From: Burkholderia sp. D-99
Lineage (GTDB): Bacteria; Pseudomonadota; Gammaproteobacteria; Burkholderiales; Burkholderiaceae
NCBI RefSeq assembly: GCF_011605345.1
Contig: NZ_JAAOXM010000002.1
Coordinates: 868,001-932,000, forward strand
Direction of reading: 5' to 3'
Length of the DNA stretch: 64,000 bases
Positions 18,044 to 29,000 of this stretch are shown one piece after another (position 1 is the stretch's first letter; each line of letters opens with the position of its first letter). The notes beneath the pieces were generated by a model. It saw only the letters and a list, made by a program, of their open reading frames with translations. It was not told the origin of the DNA and ran no database searches. Made by a program: the position numbers and the translations under genes.

Positions 18044-21000
18044 ATGACATCCGCCGTCTCGCCTTCGCTGGTTCGCCCCGTCCATCTCGTGCCGTCGCAA
18101 GGCGCCGCGCTGTCGCCGCTGTTCGAGCGGCTGCGCCGCGAAATGCGCGGCGACGTCCACGCCGATCGCGCGAGCCGCGGCCGCTATGCGACCGACGCGT
18201 CGATCTACCAGATCATGCCGCTCGGCGTGGTCGTGCCGCGCGACCAGGACGACCTGCGGATCGCGCTCGACATCGCGCGCGACCGCAAGATTCCCGTGCT
18301 CGCACGCGGTGCCGGCACGAGCCAGTGCGGGCAGACGGTCGGCGAAGCGCTCGTCGTCGACAACAGCAAATGGCTGAACCGGATCGTCGAATTCGATGCG
18401 CAGGCTCGCACCGTCACCGTCGAGCCCGGCATCGTGCTCGATCACCTGAACGCGTGGCTGAAGCCGCACGGGCTGTGGTTTCCGGTCGACGTGTCGACCG
18501 GCGCGCAATGCACGATCGGCGGGATGGCCGGCAACAACTCGTGCGGCTCGCGCTCGATCGAGTACGGCAACATGGTGCACAACGTGCTCGCGATCGACGC
18601 GATCCTCGCCGACGGCAGCGAATGCCGGTTCAGTTCGCTCGCGCAGCCCGTCACCGATCGCCGCACGCTCGACCTGCTGCACGGCGTCGAACGCATCGCG
18701 AGGCGCGAGCGCGACGAACTCGTCGAGCGCGTGCCGAAGGTGCTGCGCCGCGTGGCCGGCTACAACCTCGACCTGTTCGACTGCCAGAACCCACGTGCGT
18801 ACACCGACGACGGCCACGCGAATCTGGCGCACCTGTTAGTCGGTTCGGAAGGCACGCTGGCCTACAGCCGGCAGATCACGCTGAAGCTCGCGCCGCTGCC
18901 TGCACACAAGACGCTGGGCGTCGTGAACTTCCCGACCTTCTATCAGGCGATGGACACCGCGCAGCACATCGTGAAGCTGAAGCCGGTGGCCGTCGAGCTC
19001 GTCGATCGCACGATGATCGACCTGTCGATGGAGAACCCGGCGTTCCGCCCGGTGATCGAACAGGCGCTGGTCGGGCAGCCGCAGGCGATCCTGCTCGTCG
19101 AGTTCGCGGGCGAATCGCGCGATGCACAGATGGCGCAGCTCGACCGGCTCGCCGAGTTGATGGCCGATCTCGGCCTGCCCGACAGCGTCGTGAAGATGAC
19201 CGATGCCGGCGCGCAGAAGGCGCTGTGGGACGTGCGCAAGGCCGGGTTGAACATCATGATGAGCATGAAGGGCGACGGCAAACCGGTGTCGTTCATCGAG
19301 GATTGCGCGGTGCCGCTCGAACATCTCGCCGAATACACGCGCCGCCTGACCGACGTATTCCACAAGCATGAAACCGAAGGCACGTGGTACGCGCACGCGA
19401 GCGTCGGCACGCTGCACGTGCGGCCGATCCTCGACATGCGGCGCGACGGCGCGACGCGCATGCGCGAGATCGCCGAGGAAGCGGCGGCACTCGTGCGCGA
19501 GTACAAGGGCGCGTATTCGGGCGAACATGGTGACGGGCTGTGTCGCGGCGAATGGGTCGCGTGGCAGTACGGCCCGCGCCTGAACGCGGCGTTCGCGGAG
19601 ATCAAGGCGCTGTTCGACCCCGACAACCGCTTCAACCCGGACAAGATCGTCAATCCGCCGAAGATGGATGCGCGCGAACATTTCCGTTTCGCGCCCGGCT
19701 ATGCGGCGCTGCCGTTGCGACCCGCACTCGACTGGTCGGCCTGGAACGTCACGCGCAACCCGCTGACCGGTGAAGAAACCGCGCCCGGTTCCGGCACCGA
19801 CATCACGCACGGGCTCGCGTCGGCCGTCGAGATGTGCAACAACAACGGCCACTGCCGCAAGTTCGACGCGGGCACGATGTGCCCGAGCTACCGCGTGACG
19901 CGCGACGAGCAGCACGTGACGCGCGGCCGTGCGAACACGCTGCGGCTCGCGGTGACGGGCCAGCTCGGCGACGATGGCCTCGCCGGCGACGACGTGAAGG
20001 CCGCGCTCGACCTGTGCGTTTCGTGCAAGGGCTGCAAGCGCGATTGCCCGACGGGCGTCGACATGGCGCGCTTCAAGATCGAGGCGCGACATGCGTGGAA
20101 CCGCAAGCACGGCACGACGCTGCGCGAACGGCTCGTCGCGTATCTGCCGCGTTATGCGCCGTGGGCCGCGCGCATGCGCGGCGCGATCGCGTTTGCAAAC
20201 GGTGTGCCGGTCGTCGCGTCGTGGATGAAGCGATGGATCGGGCTCGCGCCACAGCGTGCGCTGCCCGGGTTTGCGCGGCCGTTCCTGGCGGATGTGGACG
20301 TGGACGTGGGTGCGGGTGCGGGTGCGTCTTCGCAAGATACCGGCTCGACAACCCGCGAAGTGCTGCTCTTCGTCGATACGTTCAGCAACTACCAGGAACC
20401 GGACAACGCGCGCGCCGCGCAGGCCGTGCTCGAAGCGGCGGGCTACACCGTGCATTTCAACGTGCGCGAAGGCGAACGGCCACTGTGCTGCGGCCGCACG
20501 TTCCTCGCGGCCGGGCTCGTCGACGAAGCGAAGGCCGAGGCGAAACGCACGCTCGACACGTTGCGGCCGTACCTCGAACGCGGCGTCGCGATCGTCGGGC
20601 TGGAGCCTTCGTGCCTGTTGTCGATGCGCGACGAGTTTCTTGCTTATGGCTATGGCGACGAAGCCGCACGACTCGCGAGCCACGCGTTCCTGTTCGAGGA
20701 GTTTCTCGTGCGCGAACAGGAGGCCGGCCGGTTATCTCTGCCGCTGCACGCGATCGATGCGAAGGAAGCGCTCGTGCACGGCCACTGCCATCAGAAGGCA
20801 TTCGGCGCGTTCACGCCGGTGCAGACGGTGCTGCGCTGGATTCCGGGATTGAAGGTGTCGCCGGTCGAATCGTCGTGCTGCGGAATGGCCGGCAGCTTTG
20901 GCTATGAAGCCGAGCACTACGCCGCGTCGCAGGCGATGGCCGAGCTGTCGCTGCTGCCGGCCGTACGGGCACGGGCCGAAGGCGCGATCGTCGTCGCGGA

Positions 21001-21091
21001 CGGCACGAGTTGCCGGCATCAGATTCAGGACGGCGCGCAAGCGCAGGCCGTGCATGTGGCGAAAGTACTGGAGCAGGCATTGCGCGGTTGA
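18044..21091 (+). CDS. FAD-linked oxidase fused to Fe-S/CCG domains (D-2-hydroxyacid dehydrogenase type)
   Basis: A 1,015-residue fusion like YdiJ/Dld-II D-2-hydroxyglutarate or D-lactate dehydrogenases. The N-terminal ~250 residues are the FAD-binding PCMH domain (ARGAGTSQCGQTVG; GGMAGNNSCGSRS), followed by the FAD-oxidase C-domain. Two Fe-S motifs follow: Cys598-x5-Cys604-x8-Cys613-Pro and Cys658-x2-Cys661-x2-Cys664-x3-Cys668-Pro. Two CCG-type heterodisulfide-reductase-like segments end the protein (PLCCGRTF; SSCCGMAGSFG). A short Asp-Val/Ala-Gly-rich linker near residue 750 is locally repetitive. It is the last operon gene, and the lower-GC island begins just after its stop. Confidence 0.88.
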   Translation: MTSAVSPSLVRPVHLVPSQGAALSPLFERLRREMRGDVHADRASRGRYATDASIYQIMPLGVVVPRDQDDLRIALDIARDRKIPVLARGAGTSQCGQTVGEALVVDNSKWLNRIVEFDAQARTVTVEPGIVLDHLNAWLKPHGLWFPVDVSTGAQCTIGGMAGNNSCGSRSIEYGNMVHNVLAIDAILADGSECRFSSLAQPVTDRRTLDLLHGVERIARRERDELVERVPKVLRRVAGYNLDLFDCQNPRAYTDDGHANLAHLLVGSEGTLAYSRQITLKLAPLPAHKTLGVVNFPTFYQAMDTAQHIVKLKPVAVELVDRTMIDLSMENPAFRPVIEQALVGQPQAILLVEFAGESRDAQMAQLDRLAELMADLGLPDSVVKMTDAGAQKALWDVRKAGLNIMMSMKGDGKPVSFIEDCAVPLEHLAEYTRRLTDVFHKHETEGTWYAHASVGTLHVRPILDMRRDGATRMREIAEEAAALVREYKGAYSGEHGDGLCRGEWVAWQYGPRLNAAFAEIKALFDPDNRFNPDKIVNPPKMDAREHFRFAPGYAALPLRPALDWSAWNVTRNPLTGEETAPGSGTDITHGLASAVEMCNNNGHCRKFDAGTMCPSYRVTRDEQHVTRGRANTLRLAVTGQLGDDGLAGDDVKAALDLCVSCKGCKRDCPTGVDMARFKIEARHAWNRKHGTTLRERLVAYLPRYAPWAARMRGAIAFANGVPVVASWMKRWIGLAPQRALPGFARPFLADVDVDVGAGAGASSQDTGSTTREVLLFVDTFSNYQEPDNARAAQAVLEAAGYTVHFNVREGERPLCCGRTFLAAGLVDEAKAEAKRTLDTLRPYLERGVAIVGLEPSCLLSMRDEFLAYGYGDEAARLASHAFLFEEFLVREQEAGRLSLPLHAIDAKEALVHGHCHQKAFGAFTPVQTVLRWIPGLKVSPVESSCCGMAGSFGYEAEHYAASQAMAELSLLPAVRARAEGAIVVADGTSCRHQIQDGAQAQAVHVAKVLEQALRG

Positions 21092-21194
21092 TTGACAGCG
21101 GCACCGCGGCAGTCGGGAAATCGGCTCGGCGCGCATCCGTTCTCGGTCGCCGAGTGGATCGACCACCCATTGCATTACCGATGCCGTTCTCCAT

Positions 21195-21542
21195 CGAATC
21201 GCAGGCGGTCCGCACCACACATGGAACCGCGGTGAACCATTCGAGCAGCCTTTGGCGGGCTTGCAACAGAGACGTAGCCGCCCCACTAAGCAACGGCAAC
21301 ACTTCGCGTTGAACAAAGTCAGAGCAGTCCTCTGGCTTCAACGTACGTTCGATCTCGAAATGGAACTCAACGCGCCCGTCTTCCTCTACCATTCCCAGCC
21401 TGATTAGCTTCGGGATCGGTTGACCAGGCCCAGTATGCTCGGTGTCAAGAAAGACAAGCGTAGCCGTGGTCTCTTGGGAAAAGGATCGGAACGTGATGGC
21501 TCGGCAGCTTTTGATGGCCCCACTGATGCGCGCTGCCAGCAG
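21195..21542 (-). pseudogene. Truncated Rv2179c-like 3'-5' exoribonuclease remnant
   Basis: Read on the minus strand from a stop at 21543-21545, this frame encodes about 115 residues with a clear DEDD-exonuclease start: LVFLDTEHTG (the first Asp-x-Glu), then IRLGMVEEDGRVEF, then PEDCSDFVQREVLPLL, closely matching the Rv2179c-like exoribonuclease family. Similarity ends near RTACDS at about 21195, after which the frame runs into unrelated sequence. The later catalytic Asp/His residues are missing. No ATG, GTG or TTG lies in frame upstream of the catalytic segment; the first ATG (21392) would delete it. It is 13 bp downstream of the HEPN-like gene. Confidence 0.7.
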
Positions 21543-21555
21543 TCAATCGACCTCG

Positions 21556-22263
21556 CTATTGTGCTGGAACGAATAACTGGTTAATCAACTCACTGACAAT
21601 CTCGAATGTGCGCGAGACCGTGTTGTGAAGGACATGCGAGCCATGAGCGTACTCGTTGCGAATCTTGGGCAGCGTGTCAATGAATATACCGATCCAGTCG
21701 TCAAAGTCCTCAGGTGACGGCTCCACATTCGAGTAGTCGACCTGGATCGTCGTCAATCCGAGGCGCTGTATCTCTTGGAGTTGTTGGAGTTCGGCTCGAT
21801 GTCTGGCACGTTGCAGTGCTCGTTCCCTTGACCACGAAAATCTATCGTTCGATATCGCCCCTCGCTTCAGTGCTTCTTGCAGCAATTTGCTCAAACCACG
21901 AGGCGGTTTCGCCCTGACCAGCAACGATTGCCCGACTCGGACAGCTAGCCACTCGCGCAACGCGAACTCCAACGATGTCAGGGCTTGTTGTTCTGCTACA
22001 GGATAGAAGCGATAGACGAACCACGCGTATGCATAGAGATTTTTTGCCGTCTCGAAATGGATTCGAATAGACTCGGGCACGTCGATGCTGAGTGTGAATA
22101 ATGCTACGTCCTCTAGATGTTCGGCTGCAGTTCCTGGCCGGAAATTCCCAATGATGCTATCGAACCGAGAAAAATATCCATTCCGGACGTCGGGCTCACA
22201 AAGCGAGTCGATTGTCCTCAGCAACTCGCATGGATGCAGAGCATTCAAGGCCTTTTCTCCCAT
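21556..22263 (-). CDS. HEPN-like protein with RNxxxH motif
   Basis: A 235-residue, largely helical protein of no named family that I recognise. Near the C-terminus, IRNEYAHGSH places Arg202-Asn203 and His207 in the R-x4-H arrangement of HEPN RNases, with the polar residue after Arg that is typical of active members. The middle (about 140-172) is rich in Arg/Glu/Gln and could be a coiled coil. It has island-like codon use (AGC/AAT/ATC mixture, lower GC) and is divergent from the giant reverse-transcriptase gene, with a decayed gene between. A toxin or abortive-infection role is plausible, but the motif alone does not prove RNase activity. Confidence 0.6.
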   Translation of the reverse strand: MGEKALNALHPCELLRTIDSLCEPDVRNGYFSRFDSIIGNFRPGTAAEHLEDVALFTLSIDVPESIRIHFETAKNLYAYAWFVYRFYPVAEQQALTSLEFALREWLAVRVGQSLLVRAKPPRGLSKLLQEALKRGAISNDRFSWSRERALQRARHRAELQQLQEIQRLGLTTIQVDYSNVEPSPEDFDDWIGIFIDTLPKIRNEYAHGSHVLHNTVSRTFEIVSELINQLFVPAQ

Positions 22264-22390
22264 CTCCCGCCTGCGCTCTAGTTAATTGCCCATACTGACT
22301 GAACGACGCGCGCCGGTCGACGTTTCCGCTAATGCTGGTGCGATCAACGATCTCACCTCTGGCGAAGAAAACGTCTATACCGACGAATTT

Positions 22391-22897
22391 TCAACGGACG
22401 GTCGTCTGATCGGCTCCGTGCTTGTTTGAACGGAGCAGATCATAAGCTCGCCTACGCGAAATCTTCAGGAATTTTCGCACCTCAGCCTGAGATATCAGCG
22501 GTGCTTTATCGTTACGGCACGAGTCGACGCAGCACTTGCTTACCGTACCCGATGTCCGGCCAGATGCACTCTTATGCATCTGGCCCTCCTGTTTACCTTA
22601 CTCGATCAACGCTGAAACAGTACTGCGTTTGACTCCCAGTAGCTTCGCCGCCGACGTGATGGAAATCCATCCGTGTTAACGTCGAGCCTCAGTCGACAAT
22701 CAACGATTCCGCTCCGCTATCCCTGGCAGCATTGAGCCGATCTCGGCGAGACTATCAATACCACTCTCGAGCGACGCAAGAAGGTCGAGATCGAGCAATG
22801 ATGAGAACCCATTGCCCTCGGAAAGGCAAAGCAGGTAGGGCGCGTCGCGCGTAGTGAGTTGCTCAGAGGCCACAGTCGATGTCGATACATTTAACAT
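22391..22897 (-). pseudogene. Decayed helix-turn-helix gene with three in-frame stops
   Basis: One minus-strand frame reads through about 168 codons with stops only at 22700-22702 (TGA), 22676-22678 (TAA) and 22598-22600 (TAA). The segments contain two helix-turn-helix-like stretches: ITSAAKLLGVKRSTVSALIE between the second and third stops, and ISQAEVRKFLKISRRRAYDLL near the end. Successive HTH units of this style occur in TniQ-like transposition proteins and some regulators, but the remnant is too short to say which. It has the same orientation as the HEPN-like gene and lies between it and the giant RT gene. Nothing else supportable lies in 22264-23016. Confidence 0.6.
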
Positions 22898-23016
22898 CTG
22901 ACAATTAAACCTTCAAGAGCGGCCTTGTTACGACAAACAAACAGGTGACTCATTGCACGCACGTCTAATACGGCGAGAGTGATAAAGTCGAGAAATCTTG
23001 ATTTTTGATACCAACT

Positions 23017-26000
23017 ATGAGTCCATCCAAACCGGGAAGTCATTTTCGTCGATTGATCGATCAACTTGCTGACACAGTTCAGATTGACGAACTCGCAGAA
23101 CGGCTAGGCATTCCTGTCAAGCGAGTGAACGGCCGAGTGTCTGCGCAGTGCCTATTCCATAACGATACTGATCCTTCGATGGTGCTGTATCGGGGGACGG
23201 CACGCGACAAGCCACACTTTCACTGTTTCGTTTGCGACGCGCACGGGGACATTTTCGAACTTGTCAAGCAAGCAAAAGGGGTTGATTTTTCGAGCGCTGT
23301 CCGCTGGCTGGCCTCTGCTTACGGTCTTGCTCCAGCGACGGTGACCAGGTTGGCTGTATCTAAGGACTCTCAGTCATCGAAAGAAGAGCGTAAGGTGGAG
23401 TCGACGCTTGCAAGCACCTCTGCCTTCGAGCGTGCGCTTGTTATATACAGACAGACTAATCCGATAGCACTGGAGGACTGGATAGAGTCACGTGAACTTT
23501 CGAAGGACACTGGGGTTACTGCAGAGTTGGGATTTGCCGATTCAGCGACCCTCATCAAATACCTCGGCGCGCGTCAGCAAGACTTCGGTTCGTTCCGAGA
23601 GTTGCTGGGCAGTTTCGAAAGCGCGGGCCTCGTTCGGCTCGAAAGAAAGAAGGTAGAGACCATTGCGGCGGAAACCCACCTTGATCTCGGGAGTCAGTAC
23701 AGGGATTTCTTCAACGACGGTCGTGTAATTTTCCCAATAAGAGACGTCTCTGGGCGCCTCCTTGGATTTGCGGGGCGCAGAGTAAAAGAGTCTACCGCGC
23801 CGAAGTATCTGTACTCTCCAGGGTTGCCTAAATCCCACGTACTCTACCGAGCGAACGTTGCATTTTCGAGGGTCAAGGTCGATCTAGCGGACGGCAAGAA
23901 GCCTATATTGTACGTCTGCGAAGGGCTCGTGGATGCGCTCAGGCTTGAAAGCCTTGGATTACCTGCTGTCGCCCTTCTTGGCGCGAGACTATCAGACGCG
24001 CAAGCTCGACTGATTGTCGAGTTCGCTGCTACGTTGCCGGATCTGAATCCGCTGCAAGTACGATTCTTCCTTGACAAGGATGGTGCTGGTCTGAAGGGTG
24101 CTGCCGCATCTATCGACTTAATACTCAAACTCGATAAGGACGTCCATCTGGAAATGGGGTTTATCTGGCCTTTGGACATTCAGGCTGGCGAGACCTCGTC
24201 ACCCAAGGACCCAGATGAGATTCTGAGGCAATTTGAAGACCGAGATTCTGCACTCGCCTTCCTCGATCACTCGACTCACCCTGTTGCCGTGGCATTCCTA
24301 GCAGAACGCCTCAATGTACCTCCGTTAGATATCCTGGTGGAAAATCGGTGGGAAGCCATTCCGCTCGGGGCAAAGTATCGTTTGGCTGTTCTTCTTGAGA
24401 GCATCGCTGGTGGCTTGGTAGATCGCGTGTTAACTGTCGGGGTGTCACAGCCCGCACCAGAGGAAAAATGGCGCCAAGATTTATTGAGGTATCTGAGGAA
24501 TCCGGTCCCGTCGCGGGGGTATGCGGCTCTCCGGTCGCCAGAAGAGGCAGCTCTTCGGTTGAATATCGCACGGGAACTTGCTCAATCGGGAGCCAATAAG
24601 GGCGAGGTACTTTCGGACATCGCGGCGTGGCGACGCATATCGCTGGCAGCGACTGCCTTCAACCAAGGCTTTGCAAGTCGTCTCCGGCAGGCCCAGTTCC
24701 AGCCAATAGAGCCATTCGACGCTGTTTTCGTGTCCAGAGGCTTTGGTAAAGACGAGGCCCGGTTGAAGGCGATGCCTTGCCCCGAAGATCTTGTCGTTCA
24801 ACAGTACGTAATGAACGAATTGTTGACAGAACGACTGGATTATGGGACCGCAACCAAATTCAGCAATTATATTCCAGCAGTCCGCTATTACCGATCGCTC
24901 AATCACACTCGCACCACAGGGGAAACAGAAGGAGTTGAGCAAAGTGAGACGATAAGCTTCGCTTACCAAGTCGACATGGACGCTGTAGAAGGTCGTAAGC
25001 CCCCGGGTGAAGGGGGGATGTTCCGACCGTATTTTGAGTGCTGGAAGGAATTCATCTCCTCGTTGTTGAGGCAGGGTGGAGAGATGAGTCACGTCCATAT
25101 GGTCCGACTCGATCTGAAGAGGTATTACGACAACATAAAACGGCTCGTTGCCAAGGATGTTTTGACCCGATGCATCGAATCAGGATACGAAAGCCTTGGC
25201 GACGGGTGTGATTCGTTCGCCCCCCTCTTTCAGCCTGGTGCGCTACAGGGGGAGCGTCAACGCGCAATTATCGATTTCTTACTCGACCAAAGCTTCGGGT
25301 TCGATTATTACCATCCGAATACTGGAAATTCCGTTCGGTCCGATTCGGAAAAGGGAATTCCGCAGGGACCAGTTCTGTCGGCCTGGTTAGGAAATGTCAT
25401 TCTCTTTCGGCTCGATGAAGTGATGCGAGCGAAGCGCAATGAGCTCAATCGTGACGGAGTGACTCGAGCCGGCTATGCAAGATATGTCGACGATGTGGTG
25501 CTCTTGGCGGATAGTCAGGGGGTACTCGATTTCTTGAGGGCTGCGGCTGAGGGCGTCACTCGCATGCTTCAACTCGAATTGGTATCGAAAGAAAGCTTCG
25601 CGCCGATGTCAACAGCAGAGTTTCTTCAACACCTGACTTCCGGTCGCGCATTGCCTGCTTCTGGACCGCGAGAAGAGGCTGTTTTGCTTGAATCCGGTGA
25701 TGGCGATGCAGGCTGGGATATGTGGCAAACGGAAAGTCCTCGGCGACAAACCTCGCTGGAGTTACTTCGAGACTCTCGTCTGTATACATTGCCAGCCGAC
25801 ACAATCCAAAATCAGGTCTTTACGGCTTTACGGGCGGAAGACCTTAGGCCGGCGGAACTAGCGAAAGCTTCGCGTTGGCTATGGTATCAAGCTGCCCAAT
25901 CATTAGGACGCGAGGAATACAACGCACAAGATGTCGTTTCAAGCTACTGGAAGATTTGGGGAGCGGTATGCTTCGATTCCCCCTTCATTCTCGATACTCA

Positions 26001-29000
26001 AGTGTCTTGGGACGACCCGGCATTCCATGCGCTCGAGGGCCTAGAAAATCTCTTGGAAAGGGCGAACCGCGTCGAATTTGGTCTCACCCCAGAGGAAGAG
26101 GCCGAGCGCATCCGTTGCATCGCGAAACTAGCGCGTGTAGTACGTTCGAAGGAGTTTGTACAGCTCTTTGATAAAGTCGATCAAGACGGGGCGCCGCCCG
26201 GCTGGGGCTACGGAATCCAGCGGTTGCGCCGCATGTTCTTCCAACGCGTCATATGTATGCGTTGGAAGGCGGTACGGCTGACTGATGACGGCCAATTAGC
26301 CAGTGCTGCCGACGAATCCACCCACCCTCTAATGCGACCGCTTGGAATTGCGTTGCAAGCTTCGTTACGGCGATCGCTCATCACGGATGCCGAAACATGG
26401 GGGCGAAGTACCACGGGCGCAGTCGTCACTGCAGGCGGCGCATCCGAATGGAACATACTAAGCGAAAGTTTTCAATGGTTACATCGTGCGATAGTTGAGC
26501 TTGGCACCGCATCGGACGACTCAGATGTCGACCCATTGTCGTCGTTTGCAGGCGATTTGGAACGGATGAAGCGGCGTCTCCACGACGATAGTGCTCCACA
26601 TTTTTCCGTGAAAGCAGATAAGTTTCTGCCAGTTTTGCAAGGTCTCTTACCGCAGGAAGTCGACCCATTTGGAGTGGCAGAGAATGGCATGGTAGACGGC
26701 GAGATAGTCCTGCTGTCTCTTCAAGCGTTGGCAGCAATTGCTCCGAGACAACAGCTTGCACATCTACTATCGAAACGCGGGCATTTGCTGCAGGATGGTG
26801 AACAGAAACTACCTCTTCCGCCCCTTCCGGGCGTTCCTGCACGAGGCTTACTGCTTGTTTCCCACGCAGCAACGGACGCCCAATGGACCAAAATATCAGC
26901 CGTGTGGTGGATGACTCTTCCCGAATCCGATGGTGAAGACAGTCGGCTGCCGGGCTTCAGGCTCGCGTCCGCGGACGGTGATGTACAAGAGTTAGTTTTG
27001 GATTGGCAACAGATGCAAGGGGCAAGTGGACTTCAGACTTTCAGAGCCTCATGGGATCCTCCCGTGCCAACCATCAATGCCCTGCTGCAGCCGCCGGCAT
27101 TACCTGCGACCGCTCAAACTCTCGCGTGGGTGGCAGACGCATATGAGTCGATAGCGAGATTGAATCACCACGACAGCACCGACAGGGAGGCCGGTGAAAC
27201 GGAGTTCGTTGCGGCCTGGCCCTATCTAACAGTCAATGTTCGCCCGAACGATTTTGACGGGACTGGATTACGGCTGACACTACTATCTCCGCGATACCAG
27301 CGCTCGTCTCTTGACGGACTTGCTTTTATACGCAATGGCGTACGTGGGTTGAGGACGTACGACGTACCGGAGCTTTATGGCCACCATTGGCGCACCGGTG
27401 TTCTTCTGTCAGATCTATTTGGGTTTCGGCGAGATCTAGACCAATATGCAGCGCTAGGACCGAGCACTGTAAGCGACCAAGATGCGGCGGAAAGTCTCGA
27501 CCCAGCAACGCATTTGCTGCGGAACGTGCTACGTAAGCTCCGCGGAACATACGCTAATGGGCATGCGTTGCAATCGCAACCAGGCCAAGAGCACCTACCC
27601 GCTACGATCGCGCGGTCGCTTGAATTGCTGAGAAAGTACCCTCGTGACGGTGAGGCTCGAGCAGCAATCGCATACGTACTATCTAGTGAAACAGAAACGG
27701 CGGGGATGCATGCGCGCCTTATGCGCGATCTCCCTTTGGAGCGCCCAGGTATGGTCGCCGCGTTTCTTGAACAAGTTGCAACAAAGGTAATTAGTCGAGT
27801 TCCCCTCGGTTGGGCTGGGCGACTCGATAATTCAAACGATGTCGATACTTTATCGACGTCGAGAGTCATCCCGGAATCATATTGGGTTCTTGCGAACAGA
27901 TTTGCTTCATTGCGCCCTGCAACGGAGCATATCGAAGATCAGGAGCGAAGTTTCACGGTCCTGATTGCTGGCCTTCGGATTGCCGCCATAACGGCGTGGC
28001 TACGAGAGATTCTGCTCGCGGTAGAAGCGTTGCCAACCAAAGAAGAGTGGCCCTTCCCTGACGACGGCGATCTTGCTGAGGCTTGGCAACTAGAGGAAGG
28101 TGATTTTTTACTCGACCGACCTGACGCATCGATAAGTTTGCTGACTGAATTTTTCCGTGAGAAGGTTAGGGACGGAGCGTCGGAGAAAGCGTTTGCGAAC
28201 ATCACCCCGCTAGGATGGCTGGTCCTATTGGCCGGTCGAATCGGTTTGCTCGGCGGGTTAACAAAGAGGCCATTGATCCGCGAATGGGAGGCTAGCGAGA
28301 TCGAGCGCGCAAGGGATCTAGCGATCAGTCTCTCAAGTGCCAAATTTTGCAGAAGTGCCGACGATGGAAATGTTGACCCCAACTGGCCTTTCGAATTTGA
28401 GCGTCCCACTATGATTGCTCATTGGCTCGCGCCTTCGTTCGCGGGCGCCGCGACCGTCATTACCGATATCGAGGCTAATCTTGGATTGCGTCACGTTGCT
28501 CGAGTTGTTGCGCCATGGAAACTAGAGCCTTTAGATCGGGCCTTCACTGATGCAAACGGTGTGAGGTGGGTAATTGCGTCATGGCAGATTCGCCTAAGTG
28601 GCGGCACCAAGCCCGAAAGAGTTACGGTTGGCAAACGGCTACTCAGCATCTGGGACGAAACACGCGATGCGGAAGGGAATCTACTAATTGTCAGCGCGCG
28701 TGATGCGAGGTTAGGCAAGCTACTTAGTGATGCTGTTCAAACCTCAAATGAGCTTCCGCAGGAAGCAATTACCGATACACATTCGCGTAATGACGTGAGT
28801 GATCGAACCAATGGCGTGATGACCGAGAGTGGTACAGCCTATCATTCCCCTGCGGCACAGAAGCAGATCAATGACGACAATCACGAACTCCCTGCTTCGG
28901 AGAATGTTCGTGACAACCGTGAAGAAGTGGCACAAGGCCCGATGCAATCTCGTGATTCAACCACGGTCTCGAGGGTCTCGGTCACCCGTGGGCGGGAACA

